64,000 bases of DNA from Humulus lupulus. Taxonomy: Eukaryota; Streptophyta; Magnoliopsida; Rosales; Cannabaceae. The notes beneath the pieces are model-generated. The model was not told the DNA's origin. It searched no databases and saw only the letters and a program-made list of their open reading frames with translations. Where the stretch lies: NCBI RefSeq assembly GCF_963169125.1, contig NC_084793.1:43271578-43335577 (forward strand), given 5' to 3'. Made by a program: the position numbers and the translations under genes. Position 1 is the first letter of the stretch; the number at the start of each line of letters is the position of its first letter. This document shows positions 12,196-25,426 of the stretch, piece by piece.

Positions 12196-12842
12196 AGACT
12201 TGGAAAAAGAATATCAAATTTGGAAAAACAATATTAGATCCGAAATAGAAAATCATATAGATCTAGAAAAAAATATCAATAGATCTCAAAACAAAGAAGA
12301 AGAAGAAGGAGAGGGCAGAGGGCAGAGCTGTTGCCGTCCAGGGAGGGGGCAGAGTTACACTGCCGACAGAGGACGAAGGTGGTGACGCTAACAGAGGGCT
12401 GAGAAGAAGGAACTAAGTGGGGGAGGAGAGAGGGAGAAAGAAGTAAAGTAAGAGAGTTGTTGTGAGGGAGAGAATGAGAGATAATTTTGTGTAAAAATAT
12501 GGTAATCAATTTTTTTATATATATTTGATGGAATTCCCATATTTATTATGTTTTTTTTTTTTTTTTTTTTGCAAAACTCACCTTATTTTGTGTCTTTTTT
12601 TTTCCCATAAATATAGAAACTAACTTATTTTTTACCATATTTATGTAAACCTCTCTATTTTTTGTAACTTTAAAAAAAAAAGAATAGGTAATTTTCATTA
12701 GGAAAATTTACATATATATACCTATAATGTAAATTAATTTCAAAAATACTTTAAAAAACTTAGGGGTATTTGCATCATAAATATCCAAAGTTTTCTATTT
12801 TGTTACGTTTTTGTTGCTGCAGTTACTACATAGTTTGTTAAG
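12196..12842. other. AT-rich and purine-rich spacer
   Basis: Contains a GA/GGA-rich stretch (12,290-12,480), a poly-T run near 12,550 and AT-rich sequence up to the next LTR-like boundary. I see no gene. Confidence 0.4.
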
Positions 12843-13561
12843 TGTTGATTGGGCTTATTAAGCTGACAGGTGTCAGCATATTATTGGTCCATGTGCTGGG
12901 ATTATGGCTAATCAACATAACTGGAATATTGTAATTTAGGATAATCAATCACAGCAGACTAATGTATTCAAAGGAACATAACTCTAGACAATCTCTTAAA
13001 TAATGGATGAATAAACACAAATGAAATCAAAGGAAAGAGTGAACCCTTTCTTGGTAGAAACCCTAGTTACATGAAATCATAAAATTTTGTTATAATGTAA
13101 AAACAATCAATGGAGAGGATCATAAAGGCTTGACACAATTGAATTATTGTCCAAAAAACTCTATTCCTAGTCTCCCATAAGGGATTGTTTGAAGCTACTA
13201 CAATGGTGGAATGAGTCTTGGGATTAACAAGTCTTGGTCTTCAAACAAGTCAAGCTTTCTTTATAAAGATCTTGAAGGAAACTAGTAATTTTTGTGAGTT
13301 AGAGACAGAGAGGGTTTTAGAGAGAGAGAGAGAGTGGAGAGTGATCAGTTCCCCAAAGTCTCAAATGAACCCCTTAAATAGTGTAGGAACTGTCATTAGT
13401 GTTAACCAATGAGATTAGAACATTTTAAAATAAGTTTTGGCGCTAAAACACGTAATTGTACGGATTTGTACGAACAACCCACGTGATGCATCACCTGCAT
13501 GCAAGCAATGTGTCGCCTATCTGGGTTGTTCATGAACAGGCAGTTGGGAATATATTTTACA
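12843..13561 (-). repeat. Candidate LTR-like element I
   Basis: On the minus strand the segment starts TGTAAAATATATTCCC and ends CCAATCAACA, i.e. TG...CA. It contains an AG microsatellite (13,320-13,334). It abuts the D'-type LTR. The flanking five bases (TTAAG and GGATC) do not match, so a target duplication is not supported and the boundaries are tentative. Confidence 0.35.
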
Positions 13562-14253
13562 GGATCATAAATATTTTCATATGTGTTTCATTTATTAAAT
13601 AAATTAACATATAAAACAACCTAGAAACATGTTTCTAATGAATTTCATAAAGTAAATCAAATAACAGAGTTTAAGAATCTTACTTTTACCCAGCGGATAT
13701 TGAGACTCCTTCCTTCACCCTCTCTAACTCTTGTTCCTTTCTGTCGCACAGTAATGACAAGAGAGTGAATTGGATCTTCAAACTACACAGTCTTCCACAC
13801 TTACATTTGATCACCTAGACTAGAGTGGGCAATTCTCAACACATAATATAGGAAAATTATTGAGAAGAATAGAGAATATGAGCGGCTACAATAGGTCTCT
13901 TGAGTCTATGTTTTTGCTTTTTCAAAACACTACTTTCAAATTCTAAAACCCTAGACTTAAGTACCTATATATAGCAACACTTTAGGGTTAATTTAAATTA
14001 ATTAAATAATTAAAATAATAGCTTAAAAATCGCTACATGGCTGAATATTAGAAATTTTGTCAAGCCTTGAGATTTTTCAATTTTTAAATTCAAAGCATAA
14101 AAATCTTTAAATTCAAATACTATTATTTTCTATAATTACATAATAAAACAAAACCCTTATTAATTAATTAATTAAATATAATATAATATATATATTAAAA
14201 ACTAATTTCATATATAACGAATTCTTATAAAGTTTTATTAAAACTTTATACAC

Positions 14254-15068
14254 TGTTGACGTCGTTTTTCGTCAACTTAAATAAGAGAGCAATTAAACAA
14301 GAAAAATATTAGAGGAAAAGAACAAATATGAATACAAGAGGTTTTTTACATGGTTCAGCATTTAAATCTGCCTAGTCTACGAGTCTATATTATTAGAACT
14401 TTGGAGTTTTCTGAAAACTTTTCAGATAATAATTGCCCAGAGTTTTCTCTCAAGTCCTCAGAAATCGATCCCTTACAAATGGAGCTTCCTTTTCTATTTA
14501 TAGTGAAGGTTATGGAATTCATTCTCACATATTTCGGGAAGATATTCTGGGAATCAATTAACATAATGCTATTTAATACATTATTTCCTACGTACACAGA
14601 AACGTCCCATAAAATGTGGATCGGATAACAGATTAAATAATATCCCTTAAACATTGGGATTGTACAACAATAAATATGTTCACATATAACTGATTAACTC
14701 AGATATGAGACTCGTCAAATCTCCGAGACTAGGACTCACCAAGACTATCAGTTGATCACGAGCTCGTCACCTTACTTTTCCTATGCTCGGAACAAATAGA
14801 CATTGACGATGTTGTCACATTCGAACTCACACATTCCGAGCTTGAACCAGTCTAGAAGGCAGGAGATGGTTAGGGATATATACAAGTGTCACACTATGCT
14901 ATTTGCGAGCTCGGATCATTTTCAAGGCTACACATCCCTTGAACCTTTGAGGTCGCTGTTTACAGATAAACGGTTTGACGCACGGCGACCGCGTCTATTT
15001 CGAGCTTACACCTAACGAGCCTAGATTTCGGGATCATAACTTCTCATGCTCGAAATCTGGGTGTAACA
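14254..15068 (-). mobile_element. Solo LTR A2, related to the LTR of the Tat element A
   Basis: Plus-strand start TGTTGACGTCGTTTTTCGTC and end CTGGGTGTAACA mirror the LTR of A in reverse. It also shares the GTGGTTCAGCATTTAAATCTG region. About 815 bp against 795 for A. Flanking pentamers are TACAC and TATAT, an imperfect TSD two C-to-T changes apart. ORFs inside it are chance. Confidence 0.8.
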
Positions 15069-15518
15069 TATATATATAATTATAATTATATTTAAACAAT
15101 AATTAATTAATTAATTAAATCATTTATTCAAATTAAATAATTATAATTTGAACCTTGATTTAATACTATTTATCAATTTGTCACCAATTTGTCATAATTA
15201 ATAAATTTGCCCAAATTTCTCATTTCTTCTCCAAATTCCACATCTTAGTAAAACTGTCCAAAATTGACACAAAACAATTTTGATAATCCTAATTGATAAT
15301 TAAATCAATTAATTGAGACTATCTAGATGATTTAATCAAAGGCATTGTGGGAACATGGACCTATGAATTCAAGCTCCACTAAAGACTCGGAATTGCACTC
15401 TTGAACTCATAGAACACTTTACACTTGAGTAAATTAGTTATCCATTGTTACAATCATAATTTGTCATTCAATCATCTATAGATGATCTACAATTGAGTCG
15501 GGTACAAATTACCGTTTT

Positions 15519-18055
15519 TGTAACATCCCAAATTCCCTAATATGGCTTAGTGCCTTGATTAGGGGGCCAGGAGGGAAATAATTGGTTTATGGTATTATTA
15601 TGTGATAATATGCAAGATTATGTGAGTTGTATTATTATATGGTTGTATTTGCATGCATGTGGGCCCGTTTCTTAGTAGAATGACTTTTTTGTAATTTTGG
15701 CCCGTTGATGGCATATTTGTATATTTTTGTGTCTACGGATTGAGACCACATTATTATGCAGATATATTTAAATTATTCGGAACGAGACGATCCTGGCAAG
15801 CAAGGTAGCGGTTTAGTCAAAACGGGGTTAAATACCAGGCTCGGGGCGAGCCTATGGGTAATTTGGTAATTTATTACATTACCGGGATTAGGTAATGGGG
15901 AAAATTATTTGGTAATTATTTGAGGATATTGGAAGTAATAGGAATTATAAGGTGTTAATTAGGATAAACGGAGCATGTGGCTAATGACAAAATTGCCCTT
16001 TAAGGGCTTTGAGAGATTGATTTGGCCTAGGGACAATTAGGTCTTTTGGTGCCAAAAGTAGAGACTTGGTCACTATTTCCCTTGGCTGAAGGAAAGCTCA
16101 AAATAGAGTAACCAAATAGAATTAGCTCACTTCTCTTTCTCTCTCTCTCTCAAAGTCTTGGAGGTTGATCTTGATTTTTTGAGGAAAAGGCTAGGGAATT
16201 GAAGATTCAAGCTAGGAATTCAAGTAAGAGGAAGTTATCCATCACTGAGGTAAGCTTTAACCCTGCTTTAATTCAGGTTTTTTTATGTGTTTAAGGTTGT
16301 CCTTGGGTTGTTCTTGAGCTTCAAAGCTCAAGTATGGATTTTTGTGTGTTGATGGGTTTTTGATCAAGTATGAACTTGGGTTTTGTTGAGGTTGGTGTAT
16401 TGATGAAATTATGAGGTTAAATTGTGAGTTTGGATTATGTTTAGTTGAGGTTTTGGTGACTTGAACTCAGAGGAAAATGCAGGGGAAAACCAGAGAATTT
16501 TGGGCTGTAGGGTTAGTGCCCCAGCGCCACTTTTGGGTGACCCAACGCTAGGCAGGGGAAGCCAAGTGGTGGCTCTTTGACTTGGGCGGCGCCCCATCGC
16601 TATCCTTGGCGCCCCAGAGCTAGTCCAGTTTCAGTAAAGCCCATTTTTAGGGATTAGGAGAACTTGGGGGCTTGGGGGATGGTTCCACCACCCTGTTGGG
16701 TGGATTGGAAGTCCCGAGAGCACGGGAGTGGTCCCAGAGTTTGTTTTTAAGAATTGAATCTTATGAGATTATTATTTATGGTTGTGACTAGGTTACCTCT
16801 AGGGCTCATGATAGGATCGTGCTCAAGGGTCGTTTATATATAACTTGTGCTCGAACCAAAGGTAAGAAAAATGCACCCAATATGTGATGTACATGATTAG
16901 GGCTTGGCCCGAATGTTGAATATAGATATGATTAGGGCTTGGACCCTTGTAAATGTCCATCATTATGATTATGTCTGTGATTATTGATTAAGCATGTTAA
17001 GTGCTCTGTATATGGATACTTGATATATGATAAATGTCTGTTAGCATTATACAATTGAGAAAGTCTTGACTTATGAATCAAGGATGGCAATAACGTTGAG
17101 CGCTGGCCGAAAAGCATTGACTTATCAGTCAAGGACGGCAATAGCGCTAAGCACTGGTTGAAAAGCATTGAATTATCAGTCAAGGACGGTAATAGTGTTG
17201 AGCGCTGGTCGAAAAGCATTGACTTATGAGTCAAGGGCAGCAATAGCGTGTAGAGCTCTGGTCGATATGGTTAGATCTAATCAGGAGCGCATTGTACGCT
17301 TGTCCGATCCAATGGTCGTGGAAAAGTAGAGCGTCAGGTATGCTGGGCCAAGTCCAATACTAGTTATACAGAGGATAGGACAATGGGCCCCGGGGTGACT
17401 TATTAGTACCATATCCTAGGGTGTTGAGCCCCCGTGTTATTTATTAATCATGTAACTTGGGTGACGGGCCCGATATGATTCAGTTAATCATTTTATTTAG
17501 GGAAGTAGGCCCCATATGACATTGTAGTCATTTATATGAATAACATGCATGCATGAGTAGGGTTATTACTGCTGCGTATGCCTATTATGATTTGGTAACG
17601 TGATATTAATTGCTTATAAGTATGTTTAAGTTTTCTTGATGGGTATTGGCTCATGGGTGCTATGTGGTGCAGGTAAGGGGAAAGGAAAGTTGGCCCAGCC
17701 ATGAGTTGGAGAGCTTAGATGGCGACGTGTACATATGCAACCACTTGACCACCACGGCCAAGGTTTCTCAAAGGAACTAGGGTTAAACCCTATTTTTGTC
17801 GCTTAGGTCAGCATGTTGTAACTTTTGATTTGTAATGACCTTTTTGGGACTGTAAACAACTTTGTAAACGTTTATTATGGGATCCCAGGTACAATTTAAC
17901 GTTTTAATGAAATATCATTCCCTTTTGACAGAATTTTTTAACCCTGGACCGTTAATCACATTTAGTTGCACGTTTATGGCCAAATGACTCATTTAGCGAG
18001 TTAAGCACTTTTTAAAATACATAGTGTAATGATCTTGGCTAACCAGGGTGATACA
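15519..18055 (+). mobile_element. Solo LTR C2 (Ty3/gypsy type) with perfect TSD
   Basis: 2537 bp from TGTAACATCCC to GGGTGATACA, flanked on both sides by GTTTT (15,514-15,518 and 18,056-18,060). Removing it makes the D' sequence continuous. It aligns with C1 in its last ~450 bp (TTGGCTCATGGGTGCTATGT at about 17,648). It contains the tandem repeat at 17,066 and a GC-rich patch at 16,510-16,625. No coding capacity. Confidence 0.88.
17066..17270. repeat. 51-bp tandem repeat, four units, in LTR C2
   Basis: Units start at 17,066, 17,117, 17,168 and 17,219 with TTGACTTATSAGTCAA-like sequence, itself an inverted repeat (TTGACT...AGTCAA). Because 51 is a multiple of three, the reverse strand gives a 17-residue repeat ORF, which I regard as incidental. 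Confidence 0.9.
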
Positions 18056-18665
18056 GTTTTACCCATCATTGTATTTTATCCTTAAATACCACTTAGTTCC
18101 TTGTAAATGATATTTCCGTGAACTTTAATCACAGAAATGAGTACTCAATCATTTAACTCGTTGAACCAAGCTATAAGGTGATCATCATTTCACTTCTCGC
18201 TAGAAGCTATAGATGTTCATATCTATGATTAACACTCCCACTCAATTATAATACCAAGCCCCCAAGATGTAAGTATGGGCTAGTCCGTAGGTAAGCTAGT
18301 AACGAACAAATCAAAGGACTTCAATAATACATTTAGTTAGAATACTAACCACTCAGAATTGAGATTGAATTGACCTATGGTCAACTTTATGATATGACTA
18401 TATTAGATAATAACGGTGCATGTACTTATCTATCTAAAGTCAATATCGGTCTAATCTAATGTAACAAATACATATGATCTTATCTACTTTGCTAATGTTC
18501 TGGAAAGAACATAACACTACAATGTGTAAGTACACCATATTGTAGATTGGCAAGTTAGTGTAAATTCTATGCACTGGCTAATCTTAGGACTAACTTATTT
18601 TTTAACATATAATCATATTTATATTACACTGTGATTATGTCACTATAAATTTGATTAGCTATATG

Positions 18666-20405
18666 TGTAACGACTCGATTTTCAAACTTATAAACTCATA
18701 AGGCCCACAGGGGTATTTCAGTAAACAAACAATATGAAAACAACTTATGAAACCCAAATGTTAAAAACTAAACTTTGAAATGAAATAATTGAAAGATCTT
18801 TACAAAACCATGCACTAGATCAGGATCCCAAGTAAGAAAACAAAACATCTTTATTGTCTTAACTAAAATAAAATAATTTGCTTTTAAAAGAAATTGACTG
18901 ACATAAACAAGTCTCAAAACTAATAACTAAACTTGGAAACAAAACGGAAGCTCAGACGCTTCTAACACATCAGGTTGGTTGATCATAGTACACACACCCA
19001 GGCTGAGATCCCGCCAACCCATCACCACCAAAGTTGTTTAAGCCTTGTCTTTACCTTTACCTACACCACAGAAGTAACTGATGAGCTAACGCCCAGTAAG
19101 GAAGCAAAACAATCACAATAGAATAATTATCACACATGTCATTAATAACCATATCAATCATATCATTAAATTGATCTACAATACTAAGCACACTAGTAAA
19201 CAACAAACACTGGTCATCTGGAATAATTAAGTGCTGTGAGGTACCAACCTCCTGGACTTATCAGTCAAACTAGAGCACATTGCTCAACTTACCTTTCCGT
19301 ATGACAAAACCTGCATGTTAGAATATTCAATCCCAACATTCACACTAGCACAAGAACCTAAGCAATCACATAAATATTCACATATCCTAAGTTACTTCGT
19401 TTGAGAACTTCCTTACCTCAGCTACTCGGACACTATTTACTGGAGAGATCGCAACGCACTAGATCCAATACACGATCAAACATAATATCTTATTAAAATA
19501 AATTACTAAAATACCCTTCTCACGAGCAATTACCAAAATACCCTTACTCGAGAATATTAATTATTTAAATACATTTATTTAACATCCTTTCATAATTCTA
19601 AGCTAATTAAAAAAAATCTAATCTGTTAATAATTAACTATTACTTCCTTACTCTAATTAATTATTTAATAATCACCTCATAAATAATTAATTAACTTTCC
19701 CTTTACTCTAAATTCATTAATTAATAAACATACAACTTATTATTAATTAATTAATAATATAAACCATAACTAATATGAATTAATAATGTCAAATTAATTA
19801 TATCCTGACCAACTCACCAAACACCATAACATGTCCTTACTGACTGAAATTCCCTTTTTAATTTGATACTAGGTTCTCATGAACCCTAATTTCAAAATCT
19901 CAACCCTAACCATAAAAATTTAGGTTAGTATTAAAAACCATAAACAACACAACTCAAACTTAAATCAAATACTTGCATTCTAATTTTCGTAACCAATCAA
20001 GTTTTCACTTTGTGACCCTGTTTTCACCCCTAAATATTCCGAATCTGAATAAATTCTATTTGATAAAAGTTGTAGATAATTCAATGAGCTTTCCAACGAT
20101 ATATGATACTTTGCCATCGGACTTATAAATCTTCAGTTATGTCCAAAATACTATAACTGGTGCCAAGGTTACGAAAATTCAGATTTTAGTCTTTATCTCC
20201 AATTTTAAACATTTCACCAATAATCTTCTCATGCACTCTTATGAATATAAGCCAAAACTCTATTCTAACTACCATCATTATCATATCATCTTAAATTTTA
20301 AATTATACCAACATTCTTGTATTATAAGAATCAACAAACATCAAACCTAATTACACATAGTTTATAACAAATTACTAGTAATTGCCAAGAAATCAAGACT
20401 GTAAT
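18666..20405 (-). mobile_element. H: partial LTR-like element, interrupted by D
   Basis: Begins TGTAACGACTCG right after the D' sequence and runs to 20,405, where D starts. Its reverse strand carries the module TTCCTTACTGGGCGTTAGCTCA (19,082-19,105) found in the LTRs of B, C1, C2 and G, so it is probably the LTR of a Tekay-like gypsy element. The rest of H should lie beyond D, outside the window. Confidence 0.6.
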
Positions 20406-23400
20406 TGTTGGGGTTTTATGCCCTAATTAAAACTCAATTTTTTTGTAATCTCATTTTATTATCAATAAAAGAATAGAAATCATTTTTGACTTGGTCAATC
20501 ACTTTGCTCAGATGTTTTATTTTCATGATTATTTGTTTAATATAAACTTCTATTAAATCCCGAGCATATAGCTAATCATATTTACAGTGACATAATCACA
20601 GTGGAATATAAATATGATTATATATTCAAAATAAGTTAATCCTAAGATTAGTCAATGCACAACACTGACTTACCAATCTACGATATGATCTACTTACACA
20701 TGTAGTGTTATGTTCTTTCCAGAACATTAGCAAAGTAGATAAGATCGGATGTATTTGTTACATCGGACTGGACCGATATTGACAGTTGATAGGATAAGTA
20801 AACATACCGTTATTATCTATTCTAGTCATATCATATAGTTGACCATAGGTCAATTCAATCTCAATTCTGAGTGGTTAGTATTCTAACTTATTGTATTATT
20901 TGAGTTATTTGACTTGTTCGTTACCAGCTTATCCTACGGACTAGCCCATACTTACATATTGGGAACTCGGTAGTGTAATTGAGTGGGAGGGTTAATCATA
21001 GATATGAACATCTATAGCTTCTGATGAAGAAGTGAAACGACAGTTTCCTTTTAGTTTGGTTCAAGGTGCTAGATGATAGAGATCTCATTTCAGTAATTAA
21101 TACTTGTTTACTGAAATATCATTTGTAAGGAACTAAGTGTTTTAAGGATAAAATGCAATGAGGGGTAAAACGATATTTTAGTCCCATCTCATTGTAGACC
21201 GTTTACAGAAGATTGAGTGACAATTACAGTTGTAACAATGGATAATTAATAACATATTTATATTTGTTATGGAACATTCTATGAATTCAAGAGTGCGATT
21301 CCGAGTCTTTAGTTGAGTCGCGAGAAATTAAGAAGTTAGTAAATTTATGATAACTTATTGGAGCTTGATTTCATAGGCCCATGGCCCCCACTGTACACTG
21401 GATAAAATCATTTATATAGTCTCAATTAATTGATTTAATTATCAATTAGAATTATCAAAGTTGACCAGGTCAATTTTGGATAGTTTCACAGAGTTATGAA
21501 ATTTAGTGAAGAAAAGAAAAATTATGGCAAATTTATTAGTTAAGATAACTTGGTGTCTAAATTAACAAATAAGTTTAAATCAAGGTTGAAATTATAAATA
21601 ATTAATTTGATATAGGATTTAAATAATTATTTAATTAATTAAATCAATAGAAAATAATACAGGTCTTGATTTTAAGTCCAATGGACTTATAATTAAATGA
21701 GAAATTTCACGGACCTAAAACCCATGATAATTTCGACCTAGGGCTAATATTATCTATTATTTTATTGATTTTTTAATTAAATTAAATGACTTAATTGAGC
21801 CTATAAAAGAAGTGCTAAGAGAGAGTTGAAATCAGATTTCTAAAACACAAGTTTCGGAGAATATCAGAAGATCTATTAGGTTTTAGATTCTCTCTACTGC
21901 ATAAGTCATTTTCTAAGCCTCAATTTTTTCTCTTCTATTCTTCTTCTCTATGTATCTATCTCATGTGTTGAGAATTGCTCACTCTAGTCTAGGTGATTCT
22001 AATGATACTTTGGAATGCTGTGAATAAATTGAACAACAGTTCAGTTTCTTGGTAATACTCTGCGACAGAAAGGTTATAAAGGTTAGAGAAACTGAAGGAA
22101 TGACTCTATCATTCCATTGCGTATAATTTAAGTGTTCTTGTCATTATTTATGTTTGAATTCAATTTTAGAAACATGCTTTAGGTTTTCTTATATTAATTT
22201 GTTTAAGTCTTTGGTGATCTTTATTTTCATGCATGAACATGGTAAAATTAAATTATTTGATGTGTTGAGTAATTGGGTGGATTTCATGTTTTTTATGATG
22301 CATATTGAATTTTATGTGATTATTAGCATATTTGGGTTATTTTGTTTTGTTTTCTTTGCAAATAAATTTTATATAAATGTTTTATTTGATGTAAACCATG
22401 GTAAGAATTATTTAGAAAATATTTTTGGCTTGAAAAATTACACAATTTTTATTAATTTTTTTTTCGGCAGTGGCTGCGGCCACCAGTTTTTACTAGATGC
22501 GGCCTGAGTATCCGATGCTAGTGGCCACGTCCAATGCACGATTTTTGCCCAATTTGGTCCTGTGGCCACGACCACCAGTTTTCACTGCCTGCGGCCTGCG
22601 ATAATTTTTTCTTAAAAAATTGATTTTTGAATGTATTTTTTAATAGGTTAATACAAAAATATCAACAATTTTCTATTATTTAAAAATATCTTTTTGAAAT
22701 ACGATATTTTTGTTGTTTGATCTTTTAAAAATAGATATTTTCTACAAAGATTCAAATTCAAATTTAAAAATAGGTTAACTAATTAATTTTAAATATTTTA
22801 ATATATTAAAATATTAGAATTAAGTTATCAGATATTTTTCAATACTTGATTTTTTTTTTGATATCTGATATTTGAAAATAATAATATCTGATTATTCTAT
22901 ATATTTTAATATTTAAATAATTTGAAATTTAAAAATTTGTTGACTAGATATTTTAATTTGTTTAACTATTTAAGATATTTTTCCAAAAATAACACATGAT
23001 ATTTGTTTTAAAAATTTATAACTGGTTAAATTTTTAAAAATATAATGTTTTTCAAACCAATTAATAAAATATTGTTTTAATAAATGAGATTTAAATTAAC
23101 TTTAGTTAATTGTTGATAAATTCTATTAAAATTAAATTAATATTTTTCAAAATGACCTAAACTAAGTTGATTGTTGATATATAAAATTTAAATTAACTTT
23201 GGTTAATTGTTGATAAATTTCATTTAAATTAACTTATTTATTTTTTGCAAAATTTAATTAATTCGAATTTTTGGATAAATTCTAGAAAATTAATTGTGGT
23301 ATTTTTGCATAAATTCATAGATTTGCTTATATAGTAACATGATTAGGCTCATCCAATTATAACATGTCTGTTTGCACTATATGTGGTATTTTTGCAATTG

Positions 23401-23644
23401 GGCTTAGATGCATATAGTGACCCATAAGTTTGCTTAATATATGGATTTTTGCCAAATAAAATATTCATAAAATGGTAGGTTTTATTTGGGCCTATTAGAA
23501 AATGTAAAGTTCAAATTCCTCTCTTGTGGGTGGTTTTACTTGTGAAGGCTCATTTGTTTTGCATGACTATAGTGGACCTAATTAATTAATAACAATTAAT
23601 AAAACAAATGTTTAAATGTCTTTTGGACCTTGTATGGAAGTATG

Positions 23645-25426
23645 TGTAACGCCCCGACTAATTCTAGACCTCGGACCATTAAAAACTACTATACATAACT
23701 ACTAGTTTGGGATACATACATAAGAAATAACATAACTTTATTTAAAACCCAAAATATTGTACGAAATACAAAATAAAGTATGGGTACCCATTATTGTTTA
23801 CATAAAACATAAAAACATAAACTTTAATGAATTTATTTAAAAACTACGTGCGGAAATACATAAAAACATAAATCAAAAGACTTAAAAACAACGTCATCCT
23901 CGATATTCCAGTAGTCCATTCAATCCATTCATCCTCAACACACATGCCAAGCTGCCACGAATCCTTCCTGCCTTCCATGCTCATTTTCCTGCATCATCTA
24001 AAAAGAAAGGAATGAGCCTAATGCCCAACAAGGAAAATCTGCTAAAAATATATATTTCATAACTCATAAAACATAAGAATATATCATAAATCATATACTA
24101 TAAAACATACGACTATAAAAATGTATATCATATAGGACTACAATATTAATGGCCATTAACTCATTAATGTGGTATGTGATAAAACCATCTAGGTCCTCAG
24201 TCTACTAATCGAGGTAGGTTAGATCACAACTATAGCATATGATAACCCATCTAGGTCCCCTGTCTACTAATCGAGGTAGAGTAAATCATAACTCTAGACC
24301 ACGAAAATGATAAATAAATTCTCGGGTTTTCTATCTAAGCGAATCATATGCCTAAGCGACTACAAAACATATATCATATCACATATCATATCATAGCATA
24401 AAACATATCATAACATATCATAAAACATATCATAACATATCATATAAACACATATAATCTAACATATTTTCCTTACCAAACACCGAGATATGGAGACAAG
24501 AACGGGATTGGAACACTTCTAAAATCAATAGTAAAAACCATGAGTTTCTAAAGAAAATGAGATGAAAAAGAGAACTAAACCATCGAAGTTGAAACTTATT
24601 GAAAACCTTAGTTGCAAAGAACTTAAACACCTAACCAAGAATCATAACAAAGAGTTAGGATCTAAAAGAAAAACAAAAGAAAACTAAAGAACTATGAAGA
24701 ACTGGACTTAAGGATAAGAATACCTTGGATGAACTATGACTTTGATCTACACCTCGATACCGAAATAACACTCTATCTTACTTCCCAAGTGTTTAGAAAA
24801 GCTTAGATTGGAAAAGATTTTAACCCAAAGCCTAAGTGTTTCTCTCTATAGTAACCTTAGCAGCTTGGAGGCTCTTAACAATGCTTGAATGATGAGTGAA
24901 ATGGCTGAGTACTAGGTCATATTTATAGAGTTCAAGGAGTGAAACTAACCCCTTTTAAAATGAATATCAAATGAAAAAGATTTAAATTTTCATTCAACAG
25001 ATGCTCAGAACTTGGTCAATCGTTCAAGAGCAAGTCCAAGTGGTTAAGGTTGTTTTTAAATTTAAATCCTCAAGTTTCAAAAATGTCTCCCAGAGGCGAT
25101 ATATTGCCTACCCTAGGCGATATATCGCCTGACCCTATACCCCGAGCCTTCGTGCTTTCATTGTGCAAATTCGACATGTTTTTTGTATCACCTGTAGACG
25201 ATATATCGGCCCCTATAGCTGCAATATATCAGCATACGTTGATATATCAGACACGTATTTGCACTCTTTCAGTATATTTTGAATTGATTAAATAGCTTTG
25301 ACTGAGTAAAAATGTGATCCTAACAGCTGCTGGAAGGTTCTAGAGCTTCTTGATCTTTCTTTTAATTAAACTATTCATAAAAAAAATACTTAAATCCTTA
25401 ATAAACATGTTTGTGACAAGTGTCAC
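23645..25426 (-). mobile_element. G: solo LTR of a gypsy-type element inside D
   Basis: Starts TGTAACGCCCCGAC and ends about GTGACAAGTGTCACA. It carries the LTR module in reverse (ATGAGCCTAATGCCCAACAAGG, 24,010-24,031) and a patch of ATATAT-centred palindromes (25,090-25,255). No gag or pol. I could not find an exact TSD, so the right end is uncertain by tens of bases. Confidence 0.6.
25090..25255. repeat. Array of ATATAT-centred palindromes in LTR G
   Basis: Five variants: about 25,093, 25,122 (GGCGATATATCGCC, perfect 14-base palindrome), 25,198, 25,221 and 25,236. Confidence 0.75.

Larger units (their letters stand above)
13562..18665 (-). repeat. D': copia-type LTR (minus strand) split by insertions A2 and C2, cut off by H
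   Basis: Three pieces, 13,562-14,253, 15,069-15,518 and 18,056-18,665, read in order on the minus strand as a diverged copy of the D LTR. Examples: the CACTCTAGTCTAGGTGAT block near 13,820 matches 21,980, and the TTCTGGAAAGAACATAACAC block near 18,500 matches the reverse of 20,715. The LTR start is missing because H begins at 18,666. It is older than D, judging by many differences. Confidence 0.75.

Noticed and set aside
22154..22507. 117-codon ORF
   Set aside because: Inside the D LTR, AT-rich Phe/Ile-heavy product, not open in the D' copy as far as I can follow.
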